DNA from: Mya arenaria
Lineage: Eukaryota; Mollusca; Bivalvia; Myida; Myidae
Assembly (NCBI RefSeq): GCF_026914265.1
Contig: NC_069135.1
Span: 17,538,406-17,602,405, forward strand
Length of the DNA: 64,000 nucleotides
Direction of reading: 5' to 3'
Part shown: positions 1 through 10,979 of the stretch, piece after piece
Layout: each line of letters begins with the position of its first letter
Position numbering within the stretch: the stretch's first letter is position 1
Translations under genes and position numbers: made by a program
The notes under the pieces: generated by a model
What the model was told of the DNA's origin: nothing
Database searches by the model: none
What the model saw: the letters and a program-made list of their open reading frames with translations, nothing else

Positions 1-508
1 AATATAATGCCGATTTAAGTATACTTTTTTTCCTAGGAATGTTCGCGCCTAATTATTACTGTAAAGCAGATACATTAATATGATTAAGTCTCTGATGTTT
101 TTGTACAAGGCGAATGTTGATCGAGTACAGCGTGGTTCAATTCAAATTTAGAACGTATCAAGCAACGTAACGGTAATAATTCTCAGTTTTAGGACTTCAT
201 TTTTGTTTTGTATACAATTTTAATACGTAGACCAGTCAATCGTCCGGATTAAACTACTATAACTATTTCAACATTCCAGCCTAATACAAACAAACATGTA
301 CCTAGATAATATGATAAATAGCACTAGGATGTGATTTGGTGGGCATGGTGAAATATTTTGTTCAAACTATGTACCACCAGATTAGAATCAAATCATATTT
401 TCGCTGCTTTTGCCATATACTCTGACTGGTATTATATATCACCGCATTCGTTCCCGGAAAGGGAATTAAAGTAACAAAATTCATACACCATACACTAATA
501 TGCCTAGT

Positions 509-878
509 TTAATGCTGCACTCTTCACAAATTTAAAGTTTTGACAACTTCTTTTTTATTTTTTGTCTTGGATCCAGCCATTTTTTTTTGCGAACATGCAT
601 TGGAACCAGTCATATAAGAATGCTGACAAAAAACTTAGATCGCAGATTTTCAATTTAAGTTCAGAAAATGATGTTTTATGCATTTCTCTTAAACCGTTAG
701 TAACGCTTTAAGCCACAAAACATTAATTTTCGAACGGAAATATAAACATCGGTGATATGATCTTTTGTCAACAATTTTTAATCACTAGTTTGCAGATATT
801 TCCACAAAAAGATGTTAATTCCAAGACAAAAGATAAAAAAAGTTGTAAGAACGGAATATCTGTGAGAATGCAGCCTTA
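509..878. mobile_element. Palindromic MITE, copy a
   Basis: About 370 bp that folds on itself. It begins TTAATGCTGCACTC and ends with the reverse complement GAATGCAGCCTTA. Internal blocks such as TTTTTTGTCTTGGA and GCTGACAAAA recur inverted near the other end (TCCAAGACAAAA, TTTTGTCAACA). Related copies lie at 36478-36847 and 62333-62688. No coding capacity. TA or TTAA is the likely target site. Confidence 0.7.
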
Positions 879-2289
879 GGAAATTTGTGGCACGATAGTC
901 TCCCCGCTGTGCATCCCTTGTTTATTGCCTCTGTGTCACAACAGAGGTCTAATCTCTGTGTATTTGTTTATTGGCTCCGAGAGTTGACACTGAGTAGATA
1001 ATCTCATTGTCCCAATAATACATATAAACAATATGCATAGCCAATGTCTTTATTTATTTCGACCGATGGAACATAAATTATTAACAGATAAGAGTTATAA
1101 GTTTTCAATAGTAATATAATTGATATATATTTATCCACTTTAAATACATGGCCACTATTGTAATATCCAAATTTCGAAGCATCATGGTTAAGCATATTAA
1201 TGGGTTACCGTATTATATATAACATATAACATTACTCTTTTTTATTTTTGTATTTAGAAAAAGAAACACCACTATAAGTATTATTATTTTTAAATCAGTA
1301 CACAGAAGTTGTGTACTATACATGTGTGGGTGAGGGTGGTGGTGTTCAATTATAGAAGGCTTAAACTAGGCCTAGGAAATGATTTATGATCCTTTGTGAT
1401 CCTTCCCATAGAATGTCAATATCGACGCAAGGGGGTTGAACCTTATATGTTCGACTGATAAGCATTTGGCATAAGTTTTGAACGCAATATACTCGAGATA
1501 ACGAGAGTCTCCGCCAAAAATAACACGGCTTTATTTTGTATTTAAGAGTTATGTACATTTTTATATGTATTTTGAAATAAGTCAAGGGCAAAATCTCTTC
1601 ACCCCTGTGAAAATTTCCCTACCAAATTTTGTAAACACGGACAGAATCCGGTCATGCTTTTAAATTGTTTATGAGTAGAGTAGAGATGCAAAATGTAAAA
1701 ATAAATGATACGTTATACATTTTTTACAAGACTCATGTTTAATATTCGAAAATGACAACACCAATTGAAAATAAACGGCATTCGTCTTTACAGAAATATC
1801 GTATGGGTTGGGGGGTCTTTGCAAACGGGCAGTGGGAACGGCGTAGGGGAACATTTATGTATGTTGCAAAATACATAAAAATAGATTGTATTTTATTATT
1901 CACATTTTGATTTTCGTATAAATTGCGAGCTATCTGTAGTGATAGGTCATGATAGATGACGGCACGCTAGTCTGAACATTTATATCCACCTATACTGCCA
2001 TACTTGGAGAATATCGAGCATTGTTCATATACTTGTATATATATTTTGCCGTAGGCTTAACTGTGTCACCTGTCTTTACAGTGTTGGTAATCATGTCAAC
2101 ACCATTGGTTCACCAAGGCTTGCTTGCGTGTAAATACTCATTTACGTTAGCGTAATAAAAAAGTACGTTTTACTGAACGCCCATGTAAATCTCAATAATT
2201 GGCTTGATATTGAATATAATTTGCATGTGGGCCGCAGAACGAACAGACAAGGTTTACATTGTAATCGCTGGTGAACTTCAAACGCGTTT

Positions 2290-2362
2290 ACACACACACG
2301 CACGCACGCACGCACGCACGCACACGCACACGCACACGCACACACACACACACACACACACA
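2290..2362. repeat. CA/CACG microsatellite
   Basis: Simple repeat of CACG and CA units, about 73 bp. The open frames crossing it on both strands are artefacts of the repeat. Confidence 0.95.
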
Positions 2363-3016
2363 TATATACTTGTGTAAAATGTATATACATGGCATTACAT
2401 GTACGTTCCCTTATACGAATGAAACAACCACCGATGTGAAACTGTTAACTTGTAAAATACTTTACTGTCCAGTGAGCCATGTACTTTCTGCATCTTCCAA
2501 TTTCTTTTCACTCATAAATATACCTTTCGCCTCTTTTTGGTATTAGTTACTGGTAAAACTTGCAAAATATTCATTTCAACAAAAAACGTTTTATAACCCT
2601 TCAAATTAACGAAACGTTAACGTGTATAAACGTAACATGATGACATCATCAACGGTCAAATAATTGGCCACCTATAGGTCCACTGGTCATCCTGAATTTA
2701 TGGGCAACGTTAACGCTGAGATCATGTATGAAATTCGAATCATAACATACCGTGATTTAATTACTACTTACAAGACGATCCTATCAATCAATTGTCAATA
2801 TTTAATAGCCGATGGCCAAAATTAAGAGGGATTCATCGACGTTTATATGTATTCATTGATAAAACTTCACAAACTATTCGCAATTAGATTTACCGTGAAA
2901 TAATATGGACATGATTTCTTTTTAAAGATAATACAAAATGTAACTCAAACTTCATAAAGGGAATACTCTTTAATAGTGATTCTTGCCCATATTCATTGGA
3001 ATTATCTCAATAGATA

Positions 3017-3938
3017 TTGGTTATATCATCATTGATACAAGTGATTATGGTGATTATAAGAAAAGTAAAGAAAATAAGGAAGAAAGGGAAACGTTTGAAA
3101 GACGGGTTAGTTGGTATAACTAAAGATACTACAGAGACAGTTAACGATCCCGGTCAAACAGAGGTGTACACGAATAAGAACAACACGGAGGATACTGGAA
3201 ACGATTTCCACACAGATTCCAATAACACTCACATAGTAACAACAGTCCCAACATTGATAACAACCACTGGAAACACTGAGAAACAAGAAACATCATATAA
3301 GAAACCGAGCTGGACTGACACAACTACTAGTATGGTTCCTACAACCAATGAACCAACTCAATCTGTTGCTGGTGAAGAAACATCTGGGAATGGAAGCGAC
3401 CTCATTAAAGTAACAACCCCATCTAACAGAGTCACAACCACAGAACTGACCACGACAGAGAGAACTACATGGAGTGACATTATTGCCAGGTTACCTGTCA
3501 ACACAGGCAATTCTTTGAAACCTTCAGTGAGCCCGTCAAGTGAAAATCAGCCGCCAAACTCCAACATTGACAAAGATGGCACAATGAATACCCTTTTATA
3601 CAATGCGGAATCCAACATAAACAATACAGATGGTTTAAATGATTTGTCTGCCGATCAGAAAGTTGGCACTGATAAAGTAGATGGCGATGATCGGAAAGAT
3701 GGCAATACTGCTAATTCTAATGGCTTTCTCCCCGAGTTTATCCAACTTGGTGAAACGCAAGCTGATCAAAGAAACAGTACAATCATAAGTCCGAATTTGA
3801 GCAAAGGAACCTGGGGATTGCCGACAGACGTCCAGAGAACGCCTCGGGACGGGTTCCCTCAGTTTCCAACTGAATTAGACTTTATGCTTGAAGTTCTAGA
3901 GAAAAGTTTAAACAGAATTAAGAAGACGTGTCCGAAGG
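3017..3938 (+). CDS. Receptor A exon 1 (first seen): Thr-rich ectodomain
   Basis: The frame is open from the TAG at 3011-3013 to a donor AAGG|GTAATC at 3938. Composition is Thr/Ser/Asn/Asp-rich with many NxS/T sites and runs such as TTTERTTW, typical of mucin-like stalks. It ends in phase 1 (..TCPK + G), joining exon 2 as TCPKDIQGRDRACC. If the donor is not used, the frame ends at 4000 with a hydrophobic tail (NNFIILFLSF). That could be an intron-retained alternative, but it is unproven. The 5' boundary is uncertain. Confidence 0.7.
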
Positions 3939-6900
3939 GTAATCGAAATGTTAACTTTTGTTGTGGTAATAACTTTATCATTTTATTCTTAAGTTTTTGA
4001 ACAATCATGTCGTACAAGAACAACTTATTTCAGCAACCTTCTGGTAGTATAAACCTAGATTGGGTACGACTGAGAAGCTGACCATCAGTTGTCTTGTCTG
4101 CCTTTCATTTGTACATGTAACGTTAGAGATGTATCTTAAAACAATGTATGGCATTTATCTTAAAAACAAAATAGGGGATGACGCTATTCATAATCAGTTA
4201 CTATATCTTTTTCTTGTAAAAAAGGCTGGAAAAAGATAATATTTCACAAGTGTGTTGTCATGTTTAAAACTGCGCCATTTGATTGGTAACGCGGACCACT
4301 CCTAACTATCCCCCTCCGGCAAACCAACACTTCCTCATCACTATTAATACACATCTCTCTAAATTAGCAATTAATTACGCTGTCGTTCATTAGTTTTAAT
4401 ACACACAGTCAATGTACCAATGAAACAGATGTATATTCTGCTCATCGATCACCTATTTGTAGATATATACAATTATGTTTATGGACGGCTACCTCTCGAT
4501 ATCAATGAATTTACTTTTAGAAATATAATAATGGGCCAAAAAGAATAGATAAAGCTAGGAAATACCAGAAACGATGTCCTTTCTAAATGTTTTTATTTAA
4601 CATTTAATTTGAAATGTTCACTTTATTTCTAGCATATTCGTATAATACACATAATGCTATATAGCAATGACATTTGAACTGTGTATCATACTTCCAACTT
4701 TCTCGTTGGAATGTTTGTGTTGATAAGATTCTTATAGTTATATTAATCTGAAAGTACTTTATTATAACACCCATTTATCACGTTACAGACATTCAAGGGC
4801 GTGACCGCGCGTGCTGCAACTCCGCAGTCACGTGTTTTGATGACGTCAGGAGCGTCGTCGACGAGCTAGACAACGCCCCGGCTGGTTCCTTCACTCTCTC
4901 TGCAGCATGCAGGTAGGTTCTGTTAGTTTACAGAAGACTCATCAGTGGTGGTCCTGAACTAGTGACCGTATGTAAACACGAAGATCTCTCTGTCGTGAAG
5001 GCCACGTGGTTTCGTTAAACTTTACATTTATGTATGATAACAAGTGTTTCTGTAAACTACACTAGTTCGTAAAACAATAAAACAAATGTATATAGTATTC
5101 GCCCTACGCTATTGTTTTGCGTTACTATAATAACCTGATTTTCTTACCCACTGCAGACGTGTCGGGTCAGAGTTGCAGCGGGACCGAATGTGCGTGCAGC
5201 AGTCTCTGTCTCGGTGCGGGGGGCGGGAGCGCGCCCTTCTCCAGCGCCGGTTTGACAAGCGCGTGAACAACCTGTACGATCAGTACAACAGCTACTGCCG
5301 CCGCACCATCCAGGAAACGCCAACTACTGTAAAAGCAGGTAGTGTTTGTGTTTGTGTGTGTATTGGGGAGGGGGCATGTTAGTCCGTATAGTATAGTGAA
5401 CTGGCAGAATGTAACCATGGTTAGATATACTCTGTGCTAGCACCGTTTTACTTGCTTCCCGAAGGAGGTCATTGCTTATAGTGGTGAGGCGGGGGATCGT
5501 AACTGCGACCTCCGGTTTGATCGTGGTCATTATTATTTGTATAGCTTCGTTTAGCGAATTGCTCGCACTAGCAACCGGTTAACACATGAATACGGAAGTA
5601 GGGGTAATTAACTGCAAACTGTTTACGAGGTCAGAATTAAATAAAAACACGTTGGAATGGTAAAGGTGTTCACGTTATAATTTAATTGTTGATATTCTAC
5701 TTGCTCTTAACGTTGTATTTTATTGCAGAATAGTTCCTTTTATATTTGCACATAGATTTACTTTATTAAGAATTTTTCTGCGTGTCAATGTTAATCCACC
5801 ACGCCGATTTCATCACCTTCACGAAGAATATCAATACTAATATACCAAGTCACAAAGTTTAGAACTGAATATACAGGTTTGACTAGCTTAAAATTATTGT
5901 ATTTCGTCGTCACTTTCAGAGACCACGACAATACCAGGTGATACCGACTCTCCCCGCCCCATATTTCCCGTTACCCCGACGACTAACAACACGGATCAGC
6001 CGCGCCCTCCCCTACCACCGGGCGGAGGTTGGGGCGGTCATAGTGGGGTTGGGCCTACCCAGGGACCTCCGGGGGACAACAGCGCGTTGACGGGTGGTAT
6101 CATCGCTGGGGTGATTACCGGCGGTGTGATACTGGGAATTGTGCTGCTGGTGGCCGTGATTCTCTGGTGCAGAAACAGAAGGGACAGGTGCGGCCCATGT
6201 CCTTTATTTGATTTTCTGTTGTTTAAGCTCATTTTTGCATGACGCCTTTAGAATCGTTGGACTTGTGTCTTTTGTCCGTCGTCCACAATTGGTAACGTAC
6301 ACTCGATAAGTCATACACTAAGGGTCAAGTTTGATATTGAGCTATGTGCGCACAAAATGTAGATCACAATGTTAAAAGAACGAAACTCACTGGAAACAGT
6401 TTAGAGGAAACTATTTTGGCCCCAAATCAATGAAACTTGTCAAAATGCGTGTCTCTAAACTCTTGGTCAAAGTCGATACTTGTCTATGTGCGGTGAACAA
6501 CTAGTTTACATGATGAAAACAAAGAAAACCCTTAATTACACTCTAAAGTAATTCAAAGTAACTTTTAACAATTCTGGTCCCCAAACTATTAAACTTGGTG
6601 AGAATGTATGTCTCCAAAATCTAGGTCGAAGGCGATACTGGGCTATGTGGTATCTTAAAGGTAGACCATTAGGTGAAATCACACCGAGTCTAATGAACCA
6701 TCTAGAGGTCATACTGCTGTTTGTACATCACCAATGAAACGTGGTCCAAATGTTTGTTTTCATAGCATCTTGTTTCATACTTCTTTTGCGTCAAAAACTA
6801 GGTGATTAGGTAAAACATCCTTTTTAAAAACTCAGGTCAATGTTCATGGAGCATTGGAAATTTTGTCTTCCAAAAGCAATTATGTGTAGTGGACCGATAA

Positions 6901-8486
6901 AGGGCCACGCCGGTCCTACTGTTTCTTCTTTTTGTTCATGATTTGTTGTTATGTCATTGCTCAATTCTTCTACAGCATAACGCAATCGTACGAAAGTGCT
7001 TGTTTTTCAAATATCATGAAAAAAGAAGATTAATTTCACGGATAAGTAAGTGTTATTCACAAATGTGAACTATAACGCAAGTTTCTTGGCATTTCAGGAA
7101 CGGTTCGGACAGTTCAACAGATAGCCAGGGTATATTCTTCCAGAAACAACCTTCCCGCAACAACAACAATAGCAAACCTTCAGCCACACGACAGCTCTCA
7201 GACCCGTACGCGGAAATTGACGAGACATTGGTATGTACATGTTCTCTCTTAATTAAGAATTTTCATATTGAAAAAGGTGGTGCATTTGTGTTTCTCTAAG
7301 TTGTTCCTTGACCGCCTGTAGTTTATTTTAAATCTTCAACTTAAAGTTATATATGTTATATAACGCCGAAAAATCTTTTACGCCCGTTATTTAATCTTAT
7401 CATTTATAAATACTTAAAAAGATGTTTTAATTAGTAGATCATTTGTGTAGATGGGAATTATTTGCTCTCATTGTGGTGAAGTCCTCCCGCTCTTGATTTA
7501 TAGGATCTATCTTATCCATTCAGGTAAATCCAGGGTACAAGCCGCCAGTGCCGAGTTCCATGACGCTACCAGACTACCTTCATCCGGTGAGTGATGACGG
7601 CTCCAGCAATTACACCGCACCACCCACTTCCGGTCGCCACGGGAGCGCCCCGGTTATCACTACGCGTGGCCAACTCAGCTACGGACCGATCCTCGCGGCC
7701 AACAGGGAAGCTTCTAAAGGCATGGTCACGCCGTATCACACAACGTCAATAACGACGAATGAGGACATCCAACGTTTTAAAGACAGGGACTTGAGTAACG
7801 CTGATACACTTCCCTCTTCCCGAAACTTACTCGCAAACTCTACTTCGGAAACGCCAATTGTAAACACTGATACTTTCGCAGAGGATGTAGACGATTTCGG
7901 GGAGATCGAAGGTCAGGATGACTATGAGCAGCCCGTAAGTGCCAATACATCGGTACGTTACGCTGCTATTGACCACGGCCCTCCTAAAACTGTGGCGCCG
8001 GCCGTCCCAACATCCGGCTCCAGCATTACCCCGCCCACCCAGTCCAAGCATAAGAAGGTGGGTCTTAAGGTCTTGCCATCTAATCCCTTATCGCCGATAT
8101 TGTCCTTGGCATCTCCAGAGAGAGAATCCGAAATGTCAGGCAATGACGCCGTGACGTCAACGAATTCAACAATGTCAGATGTAAACTCTACAGCATCGCC
8201 TGCGCAACCGGTTCCAAGGCCTAGAAGCCGCAAGGAAAACACAGGTAGTGCAGATTCGGAAAATGCTCCTCTGAATATAAATGAAAGCGGAAACGTCTTT
8301 ACATTTAAGGAATCGCAAGGGATTGGTTTCAAAGAACTGATGAAACGAACTGACCCCGATGCCGCTAACAGGGACTCCTGTGTTTCTGATGCGAGTGTAA
8401 AGTCTAGTCATCACTACTATGTGCTAGAACCTGGTCATAATAAAACTGAGTATGAAAATTCTGTAAGCTCACCCAAGATGGTATAA
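3017..8486 (+). CDS. Receptor A: mucin-like single-pass membrane protein with tyrosine-motif tail (6 exons seen)
   Basis: Six exons join in frame: 3017(or earlier)-3938, 4789-4912, 5157-5338, 5920-6187, 7098-7230 and 7524-8486. All introns are GT..AG and phases match (1,2,1,2,0). The product would exceed 850 residues. Order: a Thr/Ser/Asn-rich, O-glycosylation-like region; an eight-cysteine, mostly helical module in exons 1-3; a Pro/Gly linker; a transmembrane helix in exon 4 (GGIIAGVITGGVILGIVLLV, then a hydrophobic run to WCRNRRDR); and a long cytoplasmic tail. The tail carries YAEI, YEQP, YAAI, YYVL and YENS, the kind of sites SH2 domains bind; YEN fits the Grb2-type YxN rule. I do not recognise the ectodomain. 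The start is unresolved: the first in-frame ATG is at 3047, but it gives a basic N-terminus without a signal peptide, so an upstream exon is likely. A signalling role is inference. Confidence 0.8.
4789..4912 (+). CDS. Receptor A exon 2: cysteine module, part 1
   Basis: Flanked by acceptor CGTTACAG and donor CAG|GTAGGT. It encodes an adjacent Cys pair and two further cysteines (RACCNSAVTCFDDV ... SAACR). GC content is clearly higher than in the flanking introns. Phase 1 in, phase 2 out. Confidence 0.8.
5157..5338 (+). CDS. Receptor A exon 3: cysteine module, part 2
   Basis: Acceptor CACTGCAG, donor GCAG|GTAGTG. It encodes an Arg/Gln-rich, helix-like stretch with three cysteines (DRMCVQQSLSRCGG ... 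NSYCRR), completing eight cysteines with exons 1 and 2. It ends in Thr codons that lead into the linker of exon 4. Confidence 0.8.
5920..6187 (+). CDS. Receptor A exon 4: linker and transmembrane helix
   Basis: Acceptor CACTTTCAG, donor GACAG|GTGCGG. A Pro/Gly/Thr-rich linker is followed by the membrane helix (GGIIAGVITGGVILGIVLLV continuing into AVILW) and a basic stop-transfer CRNRRDR, which places the following exons in the cytoplasm. Confidence 0.85.
6345..6900. repeat. Degenerate tandem repeat in receptor A intron
   Basis: Blocks resembling 'CCCCAAA..TATTAAACTTG' followed by 'GTCTCCAAA..CTTGGTCAAAG..GATACT' recur two to three times at roughly 180-bp spacing, strongly diverged. No coding signal. 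Confidence 0.4.
7098..7230 (+). CDS. Receptor A exon 5: juxtamembrane tail with YAEI
   Basis: Acceptor GCATTTCAG, donor CATTG|GTATGT. Encodes a Ser/Asn-rich segment ending DPYAEIDETL. YAEI is a YxxI motif of the SH2/ITIM-like class. Phase 0 out. Confidence 0.8.
7524..8486 (+). CDS. Receptor A exon 6: cytoplasmic tail and stop
   Basis: Acceptor CCATTCAG, then 320 codons and TAA. The tail is Ser/Thr/Pro-rich, low in hydrophobics, and carries DDYEQP, VRYAAI, HHYYVL and TEYENS. It ends SSPKMV. Pieces of this exon recur at 29528-30030 and 40534-41109 as pseudogene fragments at the head of cassettes 2 and 3. Confidence 0.85.
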   Translation, partial: VNPGYKPPVPSSMTLPDYLHPVSDDGSSNYTAPPTSGRHGSAPVITTRGQLSYGPILAANREASKGMVTPYHTTSITTNEDIQRFKDRDLSNADTLPSSRNLLANSTSETPIVNTDTFAEDVDDFGEIEGQDDYEQPVSANTSVRYAAIDHGPPKTVAPAVPTSGSSITPPTQSKHKKVGLKVLPSNPLSPILSLASPERESEMSGNDAVTSTNSTMSDVNSTASPAQPVPRPRSRKENTGSADSENAPLNINESGNVFTFKESQGIGFKELMKRTDPDAANRDSCVSDASVKSSHHYYVLEPGHNKTEYENSVSSPKMV

Positions 8487-8895
8487 TTGTTCCATACCTG
8501 TAAAACTTTCTTCATTATCGGGTAGATTTTTAAGGGTTTCAATGTGACTTATAAGTTGTTAAAAGGGTGGACTGTCTAATAGTCAGTCACTGTATACAGA
8601 GTATACATGCAGGTAAACTATGTTATACGCCCGCTGGTTCGGGATTAAATTGTTGCTGTTTTTCTTTAATTGATAGATTCATTCCATTGCCATTGCCACA
8701 TATTATTCATTTTGGTAATGCTAGATGTGTAGGTATATGTACATTTATTCGACAAGGTGTTGTTTTTGAGATAAACGTTTTTACCATGATTTCCTTAAAT
8801 CATTTAAGCAAATGAGCTGTGTGTTATTTAATAATCGACTTGTGTTTTTTTAAACTTGACTGCTGTTATATAAACTTTGCCATTGTCATATATCA

Positions 8896-8901
8896 AATAA
8901 A
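8896..8901 (+). terminator. Poly(A) signal of receptor A
   Basis: AATAAA 410 bp after the stop codon. It is conserved in the two fragment copies (30443-30448, 41491-41496), which supports it as the real 3' end of this transcript. Confidence 0.65.
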
Positions 8902-8939
8902 GTAATACACAAATCACTTGAGTTTTGCTGCATGCATTA

Positions 8940-8945
8940 TTTATT
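8940..8945 (-). terminator. Poly(A) signal of His-tract gene copy 1
   Basis: TTTATT on + reads AATAAA on -, about 810 bp past the stop at 9753. Equivalent sites are at 30487-30492 and 41535-41540. A nearer AATAAA lies at 9254-9259 in copy 1. The receptor A signal on the other strand is only 39 bp away, so the two transcripts end face to face. Confidence 0.55.
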
Positions 8946-9752
8946 CAGAAAACACAGAAAAAGAGCAACATAGAGATTTACATGGATACAGTTCCTATAC
9001 ATACTTACAGTAAGAACACAGAAAACGCTCGGAAAAAACAGCATGTTCAACAAGTGCAAATATTTTGAATTTCAATAAAAATGACATTGGAACTTGGGGT
9101 CAGTTCATGTGCTATACCCTTTTAAAACATGATGCATAATGAAAGACTGTAGTCAAACAATTTAATAGTTTTACAGCAAAAACACCGAGACGAGAACATA
9201 ACTATCCATAAAATGAGATATGTATTATTTTGGCATTTGAATACAAAAAAGAATTTATTGATATGTTGTAAACAAAGGGTTTTTGAGCCGAAAAGAGTCT
9301 TTTAAAAAAATGAGCGTAAAACAAATTATATATTGCAATAGTCTGGAAAATATTGATCAAGTTACAGTCGCAAAATAAGTCAATTAAACCTTCACTAAGG
9401 GTAGGATAAGACATATTTAAATTAAGGTTTAAAACAGTCACTTCACCCAACCCTTGTAATGGAAATATACATATCTCGCGCTTCGCGCTCATTGCGTATA
9501 CTTTCTAGTATAACAAGGGTAGTGTGTGCTGCAACCTTTATATATGATCTCATATTCAATTACAAACACAACTTTACAATTACTGCGACTTGTTGCAACA
9601 AAATCATGCAATTTCACATCAATATTTCTGAAGACAATATAAGTAGCACACTCATGTAAAAGTACAAAGAAAACACTGCAACTTAGCAGTGTCATAATAT
9701 GATCAAGATTTTAGTTGGACACATCTTTCAGATCGGAAGTTCATTCATATCT

Positions 9753-9968
9753 TTAAGCCGAGTCAGAGTCGTCTTCGGCGCTATCTTCGAAACTCCCATC
9801 TTGGTTCTCCTCTTTCTCATCGGATCTACTGTCAAGGTTATCAGATGCCGGGTCAAAGTTATCAGAGGGGAGGTGATCAGTGCCCTCTTGGCGCTCAATG
9901 GCTAGATTGTCGGTGTGGCATGGGACACGGAAACAGCCGATATTCTGATAGGCGCTGCGAATGTGACC
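9753..9968 (-). pseudogene. His-tract copy 1, exon 7 (acidic tail)
   Basis: Acceptor ACATTGCAG, then 71 codons and a stop. It starts GHIRSAYQNIGCFRVPC and ends DSAEDDSDSA. The frame is intact and the acidic Asp/Ser/Glu tail is conserved with copies 2 and 3, but the exon upstream has lost its acceptor. Confidence 0.75.
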
Positions 9969-10311
9969 CTGCAATGTACGCTTAAATGGTTCATTCCGAA
10001 AGTTTGAAATTGAATTCAAGGTATTCCAGGTAGTACATATTCAGGTATCAATTGAAATGTTTTTGAAATTTCTATGCATATAAAAGGTATTTTTATAGGT
10101 CTGTAACGCCACTAATTGCTAGAGACGTACACAACTTCATCTGTAACTCCTTGTTTCACAACAAAATCCGATTAAACAATAAATCTTACTACCGTGACAA
10201 GCGAAAGGCTTTCTGAAAATTGATTTTGTTTAATGTATCTAGCGAATACAAGACAAGTTTTACAGAACATGACGCCCGTATAGAATTATCCCTTTTAAAT
10301 TTAATTTATAC

Positions 10312-10451
10312 CTTGATGTTTACGGTTCCGGTGATGCGCGCGCACATAGTGTGGCGGCTCCTGTTGATACTGTACAACTGGGCACACAAACGGCTGGAGG
10401 GTGCCACGAGGTAGTGCACGTGGTAGCAGTACTGGTACGTGGAACTGGCCA
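10312..10451 (-). pseudogene. His-tract copy 1, exon 6 (acceptor lost)
   Basis: It matches exon 6 of copies 2 and 3 (STYQYCYHVHYLV ... GTVNIK) with the donor AAG|GTATAA intact. The expected acceptor TAG is TAA here. The next AG (GGCCAG) is 7 nt further on and would shift the frame. Confidence 0.75.
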
Positions 10452-10605
10452 TTACAGCAGGATAAACAAAAGGGAAATGGTGATTATATCTAATCAACAA
10501 CACAGAGGCTTTCAACAATTTTCGAAATTGGTCAAACTTTGTAGTCCCACTGCACAGCTCTTTTCACCAGTGACCCAATTGTAATGATTGTCAAGTTTGT
10601 GACAG

Positions 10606-10960
10606 ACTTAAGTAGAGGAAGCGGTCGTATTTACGGTCGGTTGATATGTTGAGGAAACGGTCGTATTGGCGGTCGCTTGTTATGTTGAGGAAGCGGTCGA
10701 ATTTACGGTCGGTTTTTCTATTGAGGAAGCGATCGTATTGGCAGTCGGTTGTTATGTTGAGAAAACGGTCGTATTTACGGTCGGTTGTTATGTTGAGGAC
10801 GCGGTTGTATTTACAGTCGGTTGTTATGTTGAGGAAACGGTCGTATTGGCGGCCGGTTGTTATGTTGAGGAAGCGGTCGTATTTATGGTCGGTTGTTATG
10901 TTGAGGAAGCGGTCGTATTGACGGTCGTCTGTGATATTCGTACATACAATGGAATGTTGT
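10606..10960. repeat. 36-bp minisatellite in intron 5 of copy 1
   Basis: About ten units of 36 bp, e.g. CGGTCGTATTTACGGTCGGT followed by TGTTATGTTGAGGAAG. Being a multiple of three, it leaves open frames on both strands; these are not genes. It adjoins the 39-bp array and shares the word ACGGTCG with it. Confidence 0.85.
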
Positions 10961-10979
10961 TTGAGACGCAATGACTTTA

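Larger units (their letters stand above)
1..3010. other. Non-coding flank, no gene supported
   Basis: Apart from a MITE at 509-878 and a CA/CACG microsatellite near 2290-2362, I see no exon with convincing splice sites, no long frame with protein-like composition and no RNA gene. The short open frames here are in AT-rich or microsatellite DNA. The first exon (signal peptide) of receptor A, which starts after 3010, may lie here or further left, but I could not identify it. Confidence 0.5.

Noticed and set aside
2142-2546. Open frames through CA/CACG repeats (also at 37866, 52413, 59152)
   Set aside because: Cys/Val or Thr/His runs are translations of dinucleotide repeats.
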